Shown: piece after piece, positions 17,336-26,496 of the stretch
Numbering within the stretch: position 1 is the stretch's first letter
How the letters are laid out: the number at the start of each line of letters is the position of its first letter
DNA from: Hyphomicrobium sp. LHD-15
GTDB lineage: Bacteria > Pseudomonadota > Alphaproteobacteria > Rhizobiales > Hyphomicrobiaceae
Assembly (NCBI RefSeq): GCF_031157355.1
Contig: NZ_JAVIFT010000001.1
Coordinates: 868,001-932,000, forward strand
Direction of reading: 5' to 3'
DNA length: 64,000 bases
Position numbers and translations under genes: made by a program
The notes under the pieces: generated by a model
What the model was told of the DNA's origin: nothing
What the model saw: only the letters and a program-made list of their open reading frames with translations
The model's database searches: none

Positions 17336-18043
17336 ATGCCCGCCCTGCTTCCGGATACAGCGAAAGTCGAAACCGCCATCATCGAGATGACGAACACCTA
17401 TCGCGGGCGCCAGAAGCTCGGCGCGCTGACGGCCAACGCCGACCTCACCCGCGCTGCGCGGGCCTACGCGGCCTATCTCGCCAAGAACAACCTGTTCTCC
17501 CATACCGCCGACGGACGGCAGGCCGGAGACCGGATCACCTCGGCCGGATACGACTGGTGCCAGATCGGGGAGAACCTGGCGCTTCACGCCGACAGCCGCG
17601 GGTTCGAATCCCGCTCGCTCGCGCAGAAGTCCGTCGAGGGGTGGATCAACTCCCCAGGCCATCGCGCGAACATGGTGGCCCCCAACGTCACCGAAATCGG
17701 TGTCGGCGTCGCGAGCGCCCCGGGCCGCGACCCGAAGTTCATCTCAGTGCAGTTGTTCGCGCGCCCGAAGGCGCTCGAATACGAATTCCAGGTCTCGAAC
17801 ACCACGCGCCAGAGCGTGCGCTACACGTTCAACGGCGAGCCGCACGAGATCAAGCCTTCCTATGCAGTGACGCATTCCTCCTGCAATCCGAGCGAAATCT
17901 CGTTCGATCGTTTCGGAGAGGGCGCAAAGGCGCAACGCCTCTCGATGCGCTACGAAGCGCTCGACGGGCTCGTCTATATGCTGAAGCCCGATCCCGCCAA
18001 CGGGCTTCGGATCGAAATCGCGCCGTTCGAACGCGTGCAGTAA
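17336..18043 (+). CDS. CAP (SCP/PR-1) domain protein
   Basis: A 235-residue protein. Residues about 15-140 are a CAP domain: MTNTYRGRQKLGALTANADL, ARAYAAYLAKNNLFSHTADG (cavity His), GYDWCQIGENLAL (cavity Glu) and WINSPGHRANMVAPNVTEIGVGV (second His). The remaining 95 residues form a beta-rich domain (YEFQVSNTTRQSVRYTF, YAVTHSSCNP) typical of the alphaproteobacterial subgroup. Most CAP proteins are secreted, but no signal peptide is visible with the ATG at 17336. The molecular activity of bacterial CAP proteins is mostly undefined. It converges with recO across a 49-base gap. Confidence 0.82.
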   Translation: MPALLPDTAKVETAIIEMTNTYRGRQKLGALTANADLTRAARAYAAYLAKNNLFSHTADGRQAGDRITSAGYDWCQIGENLALHADSRGFESRSLAQKSVEGWINSPGHRANMVAPNVTEIGVGVASAPGRDPKFISVQLFARPKALEYEFQVSNTTRQSVRYTFNGEPHEIKPSYAVTHSSCNPSEISFDRFGEGAKAQRLSMRYEALDGLVYMLKPDPANGLRIEIAPFERVQ

Positions 18044-18092
18044 AGCCGTTCAATCGAGACGTATCTGGATCCCGAAGGCTCCGCTCCGCGCC

Positions 18093-18821
18093 TCAGGCAT
18101 CGATGCGCTTCAGGAAGCTCAGCATGCGGCTTCGCGACTCCGGCATCTCGTCGCCGCGCGGATGCACCACGCGGGTTTGCAGAAAATGGCCGGTGAGCAC
18201 GAAGCTGCTCTCGACGTCGCCCGGTGCCAGCGCCGCCTTTCGGCCCGGCAGCAGGAACTGCGGCAAAGCGAGAAGCTTGTCGCGGTAGGGCTCGCCGGCG
18301 GACGCCGAGACGGCACGGCCGGTTTTCGGCGAGACGTAAATCAGGTCGTCGTTGCCCCCGGTGGCAGCGCATTGCGTGAGATCGAGGCCGAAACCAAGCT
18401 CATCGAGCAGCGCCAACTCCCAGCGCGCGAGCAGCGCCGGCCAGACGCTGACGTCGTCGAAATAGGCGAGGACGAACAGCGTGACCTCATAGAGGTTCGG
18501 ATGCGGATCTCGCTCGGGCAGCAGGCGAGCCAGCGTACAGAGCGACGTGAGGCCGGCGAGCGCGGCCGGCTCCTCCATTGCGGAGGCGGCATAGCCGCGG
18601 ATCAACTCGACGTTCATGTGCCCAAGGTGATCGGCGAGACGGGCTTTCCAGGTGACGTCGACGTGATTGCCGATCTGCAGAACGGGACGCGATTTGCGCG
18701 AGCGGCCGCCGTGCACGAGGCCAAGGTGGCGGCCGTGCGCGCGCGTCAGCACCTCGGCCACGGCGGCGGTTTCGCCATGGGCGCGGACAGAGAGAATCAC
18801 GCCTTCGTCAGACCAGTTCAT
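18093..18821 (-). CDS. recO: DNA repair protein RecO
   Basis: A 242-residue RecO. The N-terminal OB fold is seen in DEGVILSVRAHGETAAVAEVLTR and HLGLVHGGRSRKSRPVLQIGN; the helical C-terminal domain has LTSLCTLARLLPERDPHPNLYE and ALLARWELALLDELGFGLDL. The four-cysteine zinc site found in some RecO proteins is not present; only the CAATGG remnant remains, as in other Alphaproteobacteria. RecO works with RecR to load RecA on SSB-coated gaps. It is the last gene of a minus-strand run lepB-rnc-era-hypothetical-recO. Confidence 0.92.
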   Translation of the reverse strand: MNWSDEGVILSVRAHGETAAVAEVLTRAHGRHLGLVHGGRSRKSRPVLQIGNHVDVTWKARLADHLGHMNVELIRGYAASAMEEPAALAGLTSLCTLARLLPERDPHPNLYEVTLFVLAYFDDVSVWPALLARWELALLDELGFGLDLTQCAATGGNDDLIYVSPKTGRAVSASAGEPYRDKLLALPQFLLPGRKAALAPGDVESSFVLTGHFLQTRVVHPRGDEMPESRSRMLSFLKRIDA

Positions 18822-18875
18822 AGGCGGGTTATAGCCGACTTCGGACGTTACGTAGCCTTTCGCGGGCCTACACGC

Positions 18876-19241
18876 TCACATGTCGAGGCGCTTCTCGCGC
18901 AGCTCGCGGCGGTCGGGGGCTTGCTCGATGGTGCACGGGGCGCCCGTGGCGAGGCACTCGAACCCGCCGGCCTTGCGCGGGAGGCATTCGAGGAGCTTGT
19001 CGGTGGCAAGGCGCCAACTCGCATAGGCCTCGCCGTGTTGCAGGGCCATGGCCTTCCAGGCATCGAGTGCGCGCTTTTTCGCCTCAAGCTCGGTCGGGGC
19101 GCTGACGAGCCCGCTCGAAACGACGGGCTGGCAGAGGCGGACGGCGGCGATGGCTGTTGTTTCGAAACTTACGAAGGACGCGGCGAAGAGCACTGCTCTC
19201 AAAGCCCATGCGGGACGAAGCTTTCTACCCGCCCGCGCCAT
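18876..19241 (-). CDS. Small secreted protein of unknown function in the era-recO run
   Basis: A 121-residue protein with a signal peptide (residues about 10-33, ALRAVLFAASFVSF, cleavage near AIAA). The mature part is short, helical, and contains four cysteines (RLCQPV, LECLPRK, FECLATGAPCTI) that could form two disulfides. No family recognised. It begins 2 bases after era ends, so it is translationally close to era and shares its transcript; why a secreted protein sits between era and recO is unclear. Confidence 0.62.
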   Translation of the reverse strand: MARAGRKLRPAWALRAVLFAASFVSFETTAIAAVRLCQPVVSSGLVSAPTELEAKKRALDAWKAMALQHGEAYASWRLATDKLLECLPRKAGGFECLATGAPCTIEQAPDRRELREKRLDM

Positions 19242-19243
19242 CC

Positions 19244-20185
19244 TCAGTCCTCCGGGAATTCAAGCCCCATTTCGCGATAACGCTCGGGATCCTGGCCCCA
19301 GTTCTCGCGCACCTTCACGAACAGGAAGAGATGCACGGGCTCGCCCACGATTTCGGTCAGCTCGGTGCGAGACGCCTGCGAGATCTTCTTGATGGTCTGA
19401 CCGCCCTTGCCGAGGACGATGCTTTTCTGGCTATCGCGCTCGACGTAAATCACCTGCTCGACGCGCACCGACTTGTCGCGCAGCGTCTTCCAGGATTCGG
19501 TTTCGACGGTGATCTGGTAGGGTAGCTCGTCGTGCAGGTAGTTGTAGATCTTCTCGCGCGTGACCTCGGCGGCGAGCTGGCGCACGGGGATGTCGGACAG
19601 CTCATCCTCGGGATAGAGCCACGGGCCTTCCGGCACGCGCTCGGCGAGATAGCGCTTCAACTCGGCCACGCCATCGCCGGTCAGCGCCGCGATCATGAAC
19701 ACGCGCTCGAATGCGATGCGCGGCGAGAGATCCTGCACCAGCGCCAGCAGACGCGCCTTGTCCTCGACGCGGTCGACCTTGTTCAGAACCAGGATCGCTT
19801 TTTTCGACTGTCCGGCCAGCCGCTCCAACAAGCGCTCCACGTCCTCGTCGAGCCCCTTGGCGGCATCGACCAGCACCAGGATCTGATCGGCGTCGGCGGC
19901 ACCGGCCCAAGCGCTCGCGACCATCGCCTTGTCGAGCTTGCGCTTCGGGGCAAAGATGCCGGGCGTGTCGATGAGCACGAGCTGGCTCGCGCCTGCCATG
20001 GCGATGCCGCGGATCTGGATGCGCGTGGTCTGAACCTTGCGCGAGATGATGGTGACCTTGGCGCCGACGAGCGCGTTGACCAGCGTCGACTTGCCTGCAT
20101 TGGGCGCGCCGATGATCGCAATCACGCCGCAGCGATGCGGGCTTTGCGCTTCCGGCGTTGCGTCGCGCTTCGGTTCATCAGCCAA
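19244..20185 (-). CDS. era: GTPase Era
   Basis: A 313-residue Era. G1 is GAPNAGKST, G3 DTPGI, G4 NKVD, and the C-terminal KH domain contains GQTIKKIS plus VHLFLFVKVRENW. Era binds the 3' end of 16S rRNA and assists 30S maturation. The reading frame opens with TTG at 20185 inside the end of rnc (8-base overlap). The GGAG in the last rnc codons lies about ten bases upstream, so translation of era is coupled to rnc. This coupling of RNase III and Era is common in bacteria. Confidence 0.95.
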   Translation of the reverse strand: MADEPKRDATPEAQSPHRCGVIAIIGAPNAGKSTLVNALVGAKVTIISRKVQTTRIQIRGIAMAGASQLVLIDTPGIFAPKRKLDKAMVASAWAGAADADQILVLVDAAKGLDEDVERLLERLAGQSKKAILVLNKVDRVEDKARLLALVQDLSPRIAFERVFMIAALTGDGVAELKRYLAERVPEGPWLYPEDELSDIPVRQLAAEVTREKIYNYLHDELPYQITVETESWKTLRDKSVRVEQVIYVERDSQKSIVLGKGGQTIKKISQASRTELTEIVGEPVHLFLFVKVRENWGQDPERYREMGLEFPED

Positions 20186-20885
20186 TTTCGCGCTTCTCCA
20201 TCACACCTTCCCGCTCGAGCAGAGCGGTTGCGGCGGCCTGCTCGGCCGCGCGTTTGGATGCCCCTTCGCCACGTGCCGGGGCCTTGCCCTTGATCCGAAC
20301 CTCGGAGGTAAAGCGCGGCGCATGATCGGGCCCGGTCCGCTCCACCTCGACATAAGCCGGGAGCTGCAGCCCTTGCCCCTGCGCCCACTCCTGAAGAGCG
20401 GATTTGGGATCGGCGGCAGCGTGGCCGAACGAGACCTCCTCGTTCTCCCACAGTCTGCGGACGACGTCGCGGGCCTTGTTGAAGCCGGCCTCCAGAAAAA
20501 TAGCGCCCAGCACGGCTTCGACCGCGTCCGCCAGGATTGTCGCCTTGAGGCGGCCGCCACTGCCGGCCTCGCTGTCGGACAGCATCAGAAAGTCGCCAAG
20601 CGCAAGCGCGCGGCCGACTTTGGCGCAGGTCTCGCCGCGCACCAGCCGGTTCAGATGACGCGCCAGCTCGCCTTCGGTCGCGACCGGATAAGTCTCCCAG
20701 AGCAATTCCACGATGGCGAGGCCAAGGACGCGGTCTCCGACGAACTCAAGGCGCTCGTTGTCCTCGCGGACCTTCTTCGAGCCGCGCAGGCTCGCGTGCG
20801 TCAGCGCACGCGTCAGCAGCGCTTCGTTCTTGAAGCGGTAGCCGAGCTTCTTCTCAAGCTCTTTGTACTTGCGGGCTTTGAACAT
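20178..20885 (-). CDS. rnc: Ribonuclease III
   Basis: A 235-residue RNase III. The catalytic domain shows LTRALTHASLRGSKKV, the signature NERLEFVGDRVLGLAIVELL (catalytic Glu/Asp), and ILADAVEAVLGAIFLEAG (second acidic cluster). The C-terminal double-stranded RNA-binding domain has DPKSALQEWAQGQGLQLPAYV and GEGASKRAAEQAAATALL. It processes rRNA and other double-stranded RNA. The ATG at 20885 matches the family N terminus; an in-frame extension to 21020 would run into lepB. It lies between lepB (49-base gap) and era (overlap). Confidence 0.95.
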   Translation of the reverse strand: MFKARKYKELEKKLGYRFKNEALLTRALTHASLRGSKKVREDNERLEFVGDRVLGLAIVELLWETYPVATEGELARHLNRLVRGETCAKVGRALALGDFLMLSDSEAGSGGRLKATILADAVEAVLGAIFLEAGFNKARDVVRRLWENEEVSFGHAAADPKSALQEWAQGQGLQLPAYVEVERTGPDHAPRFTSEVRIKGKAPARGEGASKRAAEQAAATALLEREGVMEKREIG

Positions 20886-20934
20886 CGAGCCGTTTCCGGG
20901 CTCAGGTTCCCGAGCCGCGCATCCAATACATTTC

Positions 20935-21711
20935 TCAACGAACGAGATTAAAGAACCGGTTCCAACGAATATCGAAGGGCCAAGTCCAGGGTGAGAGCCA
21001 ACGCATGGCTTCGGGATCATCGACGGCGGCCGAGAAGAAAATGACCTCCGCCCGGCCGATCAGATTCTCGAACGGCACGTAACCAACAGACGCGCGGCTG
21101 TCGGCGGAGTTGTCGCGGTTGTCACCCATCATGAAATAGTGGCCGGGCGGAACCTTGAAGACTTCCGTGGTGTCGAAGTCGCCCTCGGGCTCAAGGTCGA
21201 GCACCGTATAGGTGAGGCCTTCCGGCAGGGTTTCCTCGTAGCGCTTGTAAACGACGTTGCGGCAGTGGCGGAAATACTGATCGCATTCCTTGTTGGCGAA
21301 TTCGTCCTTGTACACCTTCGGGATCGGCTTGCCGTTGATGTAGAGGATGCCGCTCTTCATCTGGACTTCGTCGCCGGGCAGGCCGATCACGCGCTTGATG
21401 TAGTCGAGCGATTCATCCTGCGGCAGGCGGAAGACGGCCACGTCGCCGCGCTTCGGCTCGGCGGCGAATACGCGACCCGAGAACAGGTGCGGGCTGAAGG
21501 GGAACGAGAAGCGGCTGTAACCGTAGGACAGCTTCGAGACGAACAGGTAGTCGCCGATCAGAAGCGTCGACTTCATGGAGCCCGAGGGAATATTGAACGG
21601 CTGAAAGAAGAACACGCGCACGACCATCGCGATGGCCAAGGCCTGCACGACGATCTTCGCGGTCTCAGACCAGCTGCCCGCATTGGCCTTGGAGTTCGTT
21701 TCCAGGCTCAT
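20935..21711 (-). CDS. lepB: Signal peptidase I
   Basis: A 258-residue membrane protease. The N-terminal helix (about 20-38) is followed by the catalytic serine motif NIPSGSMKSTLLIGDYLFV, the catalytic lysine in DYIKRVIGLPGDEV, and box E in GHYFMMGDNRDNSADSR. It removes signal peptides from exported proteins at the outer face of the inner membrane. The start at 21711 is chosen because AAGGAG lies six bases upstream; the in-frame ATG at 21747 lacks this. First gene of the lepB-rnc-era run. Confidence 0.95.
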   Translation of the reverse strand: MSLETNSKANAGSWSETAKIVVQALAIAMVVRVFFFQPFNIPSGSMKSTLLIGDYLFVSKLSYGYSRFSFPFSPHLFSGRVFAAEPKRGDVAVFRLPQDESLDYIKRVIGLPGDEVQMKSGILYINGKPIPKVYKDEFANKECDQYFRHCRNVVYKRYEETLPEGLTYTVLDLEPEGDFDTTEVFKVPPGHYFMMGDNRDNSADSRASVGYVPFENLIGRAEVIFFSAAVDDPEAMRWLSPWTWPFDIRWNRFFNLVR

Positions 21712-21859
21712 CTCCTGCTCCTTAGCCCCGCAAGGCTGGGTCGACACATTGTAAAACCTTGCTCGCTATAACGACTAAGCGTGCAACGTGCAAATTGGGT
21801 GCGGCGTGGTGCCGCCATGCCCGAACCTGCCGCCGCAACACCCCCTTGGAGACCGCCCT

Positions 21860-22279
21860 CTAACCCACCTCCCGGCCGTTGCCGGCCGGGATAGCGGAAA
21901 TGATGACAACAGCCTCCGCCAATGGAAAATCATCGGTCAAGGTGAGGTCAATGCGCGCGGTCATGCCCGGGGGCGTAATCCGGAGCAATTGCTGCGCTGC
22001 ACCACCCGTCAAGGTCAGCGTCGGACGCCCAGACGGCAGATTGATGACGCCCATGTCGCGCCAGTAAACCCCCGCGTGAAACCCGGTGCCGAGCGCCTTG
22101 GCGCAGGCTTCCTTGGCGGCAAAGCGCTTGGCGTAAGAGGCGGCCCGGTTGGCACGCCGGTCAGACTTGGCGCGCTCGATGTCGGTAAAGACCCGTTCCA
22201 GAAAGCGATCGCCGAAGCGCTGGAGCGTCACCTCGATGCGGCGGATATCGATGAGATCGTTGCCGAGCCCGATGATCAC
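21860..22279 (-). CDS. acpS: Holo-[acyl-carrier-protein] synthase
   Basis: A 139-residue AcpS. The motif [13 protein letters not shown] (metal-binding Asp) opens the protein, [15 protein letters not shown] carries the second conserved Glu, and [12 protein letters not shown] follows. It transfers 4'-phosphopantetheine from CoA to acyl carrier protein. It starts with GTG at 22279, overlapping the end of pdxJ by four bases (GTGA), so the two are translationally coupled, as often found in Proteobacteria. The gap to lepB is 148 bases. Confidence 0.94.
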   Translation of the reverse strand: MIIGLGNDLIDIRRIEVTLQRFGDRFLERVFTDIERAKSDRRANRAASYAKRFAAKEACAKALGTGFHAGVYWRDMGVINLPSGRPTLTLTGGAAQQLLRITPPGMTARIDLTLTDDFPLAEAVVIISAIPAGNGREVG

Positions 22280-23055
22280 GCGCTGACCCGCGTGGACACC
22301 TTGGCCCGCGCCTCGTCCATCAGGAAGCGCATCCTCCGCACGGCCGCGTTGAGGCCACCGAAGATGGCCTCGCCAATGAGGAAGTGGCCGATGTTGAGTT
22401 CGACGACCTCGGGCATGCGGGCGAGCGGCGCGACGGTGTTAAACGTCAGGCCGTGACCGGCGTGAACCTCGAGGCCAAGCTTATCGGCGACCGTCGCGCC
22501 TTTTGCCAACCGCTCGATCTCGGCGGCCGCGCCTTTCGCATCGTCATCGGCGGCGTAGTCGCAATAGCGACCGGTGTGCAGCTCGACGATGTCGGCGCCA
22601 AGTTCGGCGGAGGCTTCTATGGCGCGGATATCCGGCTCGATGAAAAGCGAGACACGGATGCCTGCGGCTTTCAGATCGGACACGACGGGCGCGAGCGATT
22701 TCTTCTGCCCCACGACGTCGAGCCCGCCTTCGGTGGTGCGCTCCTCACGCCGCTCAGGGACCAGGCAGCACGCGTTCGGCACATGGCGGAGTGCGATGCG
22801 CAGCATCTCGGGTGTTGCCGCCATCTCGAGGTTGAGCGGGCGGGTGAGCTCGGATTTGAGGCGCGCGATGTCGGTATCGGAGATGTGGCGACGGTCCTCG
22901 CGCAGGTGGGCCGTGATGCCGTCGGCGCCAGCCTCGACCGCGAGGTGGGCTGCGCGCAACGGATCGGGATGGCGCCCGCCCCGTGCGTTACGGATCGTCG
23001 CGACGTGATCTATGTTCACGCCCAGCCGAATGCTGCCGTGCTGACCTCGCGTCAT
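22276..23055 (-). CDS. pdxJ: Pyridoxine 5'-phosphate synthase
   Basis: A 259-residue TIM-barrel enzyme. Characteristic stretches are [18 protein letters not shown] at the N terminus, [46 protein letters not shown] (phosphate loop), [18 protein letters not shown], and [14 protein letters not shown] with [15 protein letters not shown]. It condenses 3-amino-1-hydroxyacetone phosphate with 1-deoxyxylulose 5-phosphate to pyridoxine phosphate. AAGGGA lies just upstream of the ATG at 23055. It heads a two-gene unit with acpS. Confidence 0.96.
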   Translation of the reverse strand: MTRGQHGSIRLGVNIDHVATIRNARGGRHPDPLRAAHLAVEAGADGITAHLREDRRHISDTDIARLKSELTRPLNLEMAATPEMLRIALRHVPNACCLVPERREERTTEGGLDVVGQKKSLAPVVSDLKAAGIRVSLFIEPDIRAIEASAELGADIVELHTGRYCDYAADDDAKGAAAEIERLAKGATVADKLGLEVHAGHGLTFNTVAPLARMPEVVELNIGHFLIGEAIFGGLNAAVRRMRFLMDEARAKVSTRVSA

Positions 23056-23147
23056 TTCCCTTCACCCTGGCTGCTTGTTCGTGGTGCTTATTTTGGGGCC
23101 TGCGGCCCTGGTTAAACCCCCCGGCCGACGGAGGCCGGCAAGGCTCA

Positions 23148-25400
23148 TCATTCAAACACACGTTCGACCTTGCTGACCACAGCTTTCGCCTTGAGACCGT
23201 TGATGATCTGGTTCAAGTGCTGCAGGTCCCAGACCTCCAGGCCGATGCGCAGCTCGGTGAAATCGGAGGCACGCCGGATCATCTTGAGGTTGTCGATGTT
23301 GCCGCCAGCCTGGCCGATGACATTGGCGATCTCGGCGAGCGTGCCCGGCTGATTTGGGGCCGTGACGCTGATGAGGGCCGGAAAACGCTCCGGATTTTCC
23401 GGGTCGACGTCCCAGGCCACGTCGATCCAGCGCTCATGCTCGTATTCCTGCAGGCGGGGCGACGAGATCTGGAAGACGCGGATACCCTCGCCCGGTGCCA
23501 GCACGCCGACGATGCGATCTCCCGGCACGGCGCCGCCGGCTTCGAACAGCACCGGCATGTCGTTGCGGACACCGCGGATCGGAATGCCGCGAACACGACC
23601 GGTGGTCGTTGCAGATGCGGCATCGGCTTCGTGGGAGCCACCGAGACTAAATTTGTTGGAAGCGGCCCGGGTCAAACTCAGCCAACCCTTCGATGCCTTG
23701 GTGGTCTCTTCCGCACGCTGCGGCGGGCGCGCGGCAGCAGCGGCCAACTCCGGAGCGATGGCCCTGAGAACGTCCTCGATCTTGACTTCGTTGCGCGCAA
23801 CGGCCGCAAGCGCATCCTCAAGGCTCTTGTAGGAGAGCCGCGGCAGCACTTTCTTCAGGCGTTCGTCGGAGTAGGATTCTCCGATGCGCTCGAAAGTGGA
23901 GATCAACAGGCGGCGGCCGAGCTCGGCATACTGACGGCGGATGGCATCGCGCGCGGCGCGGCGGATGGCGGAGCGGGCGCGCCCCGTCACGGCGAGGCTT
24001 TCCCAGGCTGCCGGCGGCGTGTGCGTCTTGGAGGTCTGGATCTCGACCTCGTCGCCGTTGCGGAGACGGGTGTCGATCGGCACGTGGCGGCCGTTGACGT
24101 ACGCGCCGACGGCGGCGTTGCCGACATCGGTGTGTACGGCGTAGGCGAAATCGAGCGGTGTCGCGCCGCGCGGAAGCGCAATCAGACGCCCCTTCGGCGA
24201 GAAGCAGAAGACCTGATCCTGGAACAGCTCGAGCTTGGTGTGCTCCAGGAACTCTTCCGGATTGGAGCCTTCGAGCAGCGTCTCGACCAGGCGACGCAGC
24301 CACTGATAGGGCCCGCTTTCCTTGTCGGTGAAAACCAGGGCTTTGCCGGAGCCGCCGTTGAGCTTCTGGCCATCCTTATAGACGGCGTGTGCCGCAACGC
24401 CGTACTCGGCCACGTTGTGCATCGCGCGGGTGCGGATCTGCAGCTCGACGCGCTGATGGCGCGGGCCGACGACAGTCGTGTGGATCGACTGGTAGTTGTT
24501 CTGCTTCGGGGTCGAGATGTAGTCCTTGAAGCGGCCCGGCACCGTGCGCCACGTGGTGTGGGCGACGCCGAGGACGCGATAGCAGTCGTCGATGGTGTCG
24601 ACCACGACGCGGAATGCATAGATGTCCGACAGCTGCTCGAGGCTGATCTGCTTGTTGGCCATCTTACTCCAGACGGAGTAGGGCTTCTTCTCGCGGCCGG
24701 AGACCTCGACGTCGATCCCGACATCGGCAAGCATCTTGCGCAGTGCGACGGCGATCTCCTCGACCAGCCCCTCGTTCTTGGTGCGCAGCTCTTCGAGCTT
24801 CTCGGTTACCGTCTTGTAGGCTTCCGGGTTGAGCCAGCGGAAGGCGTGCTCCTCCAGCTCGTCGCGCAGCGCCTGCATGCCCATGCGGCCGGCGAGCGGC
24901 GCATAGATCTCGAGCGTCTCCTCGGAGTTGCGCTTGCGGCTCTCGGGCTTCATGTGCTCGAGGGTGCGCATATTGTGGAGGCGGTCGGCGAGCTTGACGA
25001 GCAGAACGCGGATGTCGCTCGAAATCGCGATCAGGAGCTTGCGGAAGTTCTCGGCCTGCTCGGCCTTCTTCGACACGAGATCGAGACGCTTGATCTTGGT
25101 GAGGCCGTCCACCAGCGCGCCGATCTCGGGCCCGAACAACTGGTCGATCTCGGCGCGGGTGGCGTCGGTGTCCTCGATGACGTCATGCAGCAGCGCGGTG
25201 ACGATGGTGGCGTCGTCGAGCTTGAGATCGGTCAGGATCGCCGCAACTTCGAGGGGGTGGGAGAAATAGGGGGCGCCCGAGGCACGTTTCTGGGACCCAT
25301 GCGCGCGCATGGCGTAAACATAGGCGCGATTGAGCAACGCCTCGTCCGCAGTCGGATCATACTTCTGTACTCGCTCGACGAGCTCGTACTGACGCATCAT
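23148..25400 (-). CDS. Bifunctional (p)ppGpp synthetase/hydrolase (RSH, Rel/SpoT type)
   Basis: A 750-residue RSH protein with all domains: HD hydrolase (APYFSHPLEVAAILTDL, ALLHDVIEDTDAT), synthetase (DIYAFRVVVDTIDDCYRVLG, RFKDYISTPKQNNYQSIHTT, VELQIRTRAMHNVAEYGVAAH), TGS (RLIALPRGATPLDFAYAVHT), and a C-terminal ACT domain (ISVTAPNQPGTLAEIANVIGQ). Alphaproteobacteria usually have one such enzyme making and degrading the stringent-response alarmone; this appears to be it. I take ATG 25400 (MMRQYELV) as start; an in-frame start at 25535 adds unrelated sequence. rpoZ lies 221 bases upstream, the classical spoT-rpoZ neighbourhood. Confidence 0.95.
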   Translation of the reverse strand: MMRQYELVERVQKYDPTADEALLNRAYVYAMRAHGSQKRASGAPYFSHPLEVAAILTDLKLDDATIVTALLHDVIEDTDATRAEIDQLFGPEIGALVDGLTKIKRLDLVSKKAEQAENFRKLLIAISSDIRVLLVKLADRLHNMRTLEHMKPESRKRNSEETLEIYAPLAGRMGMQALRDELEEHAFRWLNPEAYKTVTEKLEELRTKNEGLVEEIAVALRKMLADVGIDVEVSGREKKPYSVWSKMANKQISLEQLSDIYAFRVVVDTIDDCYRVLGVAHTTWRTVPGRFKDYISTPKQNNYQSIHTTVVGPRHQRVELQIRTRAMHNVAEYGVAAHAVYKDGQKLNGGSGKALVFTDKESGPYQWLRRLVETLLEGSNPEEFLEHTKLELFQDQVFCFSPKGRLIALPRGATPLDFAYAVHTDVGNAAVGAYVNGRHVPIDTRLRNGDEVEIQTSKTHTPPAAWESLAVTGRARSAIRRAARDAIRRQYAELGRRLLISTFERIGESYSDERLKKVLPRLSYKSLEDALAAVARNEVKIEDVLRAIAPELAAAAARPPQRAEETTKASKGWLSLTRAASNKFSLGGSHEADAASATTTGRVRGIPIRGVRNDMPVLFEAGGAVPGDRIVGVLAPGEGIRVFQISSPRLQEYEHERWIDVAWDVDPENPERFPALISVTAPNQPGTLAEIANVIGQAGGNIDNLKMIRRASDFTELRIGLEVWDLQHLNQIINGLKAKAVVSKVERVFE

Positions 25401-25621
25401 GGGTCGCACACACTCCCGGCGTCGGGTTAGAGCCCCCGGGCCTGCCAAGCAGGACAGGGCGCTCCCGTCTTTTGATCTGGTCGCGTTTGCTACGACGAAC
25501 CGACGCCCGTCCCGGATGTCGATGGGGAGCAGCATGGCTCCGCCATCGCGGTCCGGAACAAGACCTGCCCGAAGGCGCCTGGCGCAGGGTCAGGCGAAAG
25601 CAGGTGCGTTCCGCAAGAAGC

Positions 25622-26047
25622 TCAGCGACCGCGCTCGCGCGGGCCGCCGCTGCCGTTGGAGGAGGGCTCCGACGGCGTCATGCTCTCGAGACCGCGCAAC
25701 AACTGCTCTTCGGTGAGCACGTCGACCTGGGTGTCGGACGACTGCTCGTCGCGGCCGAGGATCGGGCTGCGGCGTTCCTGCGGAAGAACCGGGGCGGCTG
25801 CCGCTTCCGGCTCGTCCACCTCGACGTTCTTCTGGATCGAGTGGATCAGGGATTCGCGCATGTCCTCCGGCGGAACGGTCCGCTCGGCGATTTCGCGCAA
25901 GGCCACCACTGGGTTCTTGTCGTTATCGGGATCGATGGTGATCGCGCTGCCGTTGGCAATCGAACGCGCGCGATGAGCAGCCAGAAGGACCAGCTCAAAA
26001 CGGTTCGGTACCTTGTCGACGCAATCCTCGACTGTGACGCGTGCCAT
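25622..26047 (-). CDS. rpoZ: RNA polymerase omega subunit
   Basis: A 141-residue protein starting [28 protein letters not shown], with [14 protein letters not shown]: the conserved omega fold in the first 60 residues. The remaining 80 residues are an acidic, Glu/Ser/Pro-rich tail longer than the E. coli protein, as in other Hyphomicrobiales. Omega helps assemble RNA polymerase and in E. coli forms part of a ppGpp site; its position next to the RSH gene fits that link. Confidence 0.93.
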   Translation of the reverse strand: MARVTVEDCVDKVPNRFELVLLAAHRARSIANGSAITIDPDNDKNPVVALREIAERTVPPEDMRESLIHSIQKNVEVDEPEAAAAPVLPQERRSPILGRDEQSSDTQVDVLTEEQLLRGLESMTPSEPSSNGSGGPRERGR

Positions 26048-26496
26048 TCTCTAGCACCCCTCTCTCGTCTCGCTCATGATGCGGAATGAATCCGATTAGC
26101 TGCCGTAGCCCTGACCCGGGCTCGACACGCCGCTTCAGCCTGCTTAACTGGCATGAAAATGGCCAGCGAGCAAGCCGAGTTGAGGCCGATCAAGGCATGC
26201 GACAACCTCAACCGGGACAGAATGACACCGCAACAATTGCAAAATAGTAAGTTGCCACCATCTCACGTTTAGCAAATAGAAAGTTTCGAGGCGCGCGGGC
26301 ACCACGAACTGCGGCGCAAAATAGCTTGGGGAAATTTTTTCCACCAGCGGGCTGCCATTCATGACAGAATGCGCTTAATCTTCCTGATGCCGAAGATTAC
26401 ACTACTGCCCTGAGCGAGATTGATTTTGCCGCGATCTTGCCGTTGCCGGCGCGCAGCAGGTGCCTCTAGGCCCGGTTTGTTCAAGGAACATAGAAA
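26048..26496. other. 449-base divergent intergenic region, relatively AT-rich
   Basis: Between rpoZ and the NYN gene there is no supported gene. The part from about 26210 to 26400 is noticeably richer in A and T than the coding surroundings (for example TTGCAAAATAGTAAG and GGGGAAATTTTTTCC). No convincing tRNA, tmRNA or riboswitch is recognised by eye. Promoters for both flanking genes are expected here. Confidence 0.5.

Noticed and set aside
17590-17625. A perfect tRNA T-arm-like sequence (CGGGTTCGAATCCCG)
   Set aside because: It lies inside the CAP gene in frame (RGFESR), and no matching acceptor, D or anticodon arm is found upstream. Coincidence.
22983-25430. An 815-codon open frame antisense to the RSH gene
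   Set aside because: The opposite strand encodes a full RSH protein with every motif. Long antisense frames are expected in high-GC genes, and this one has no recognisable domain.
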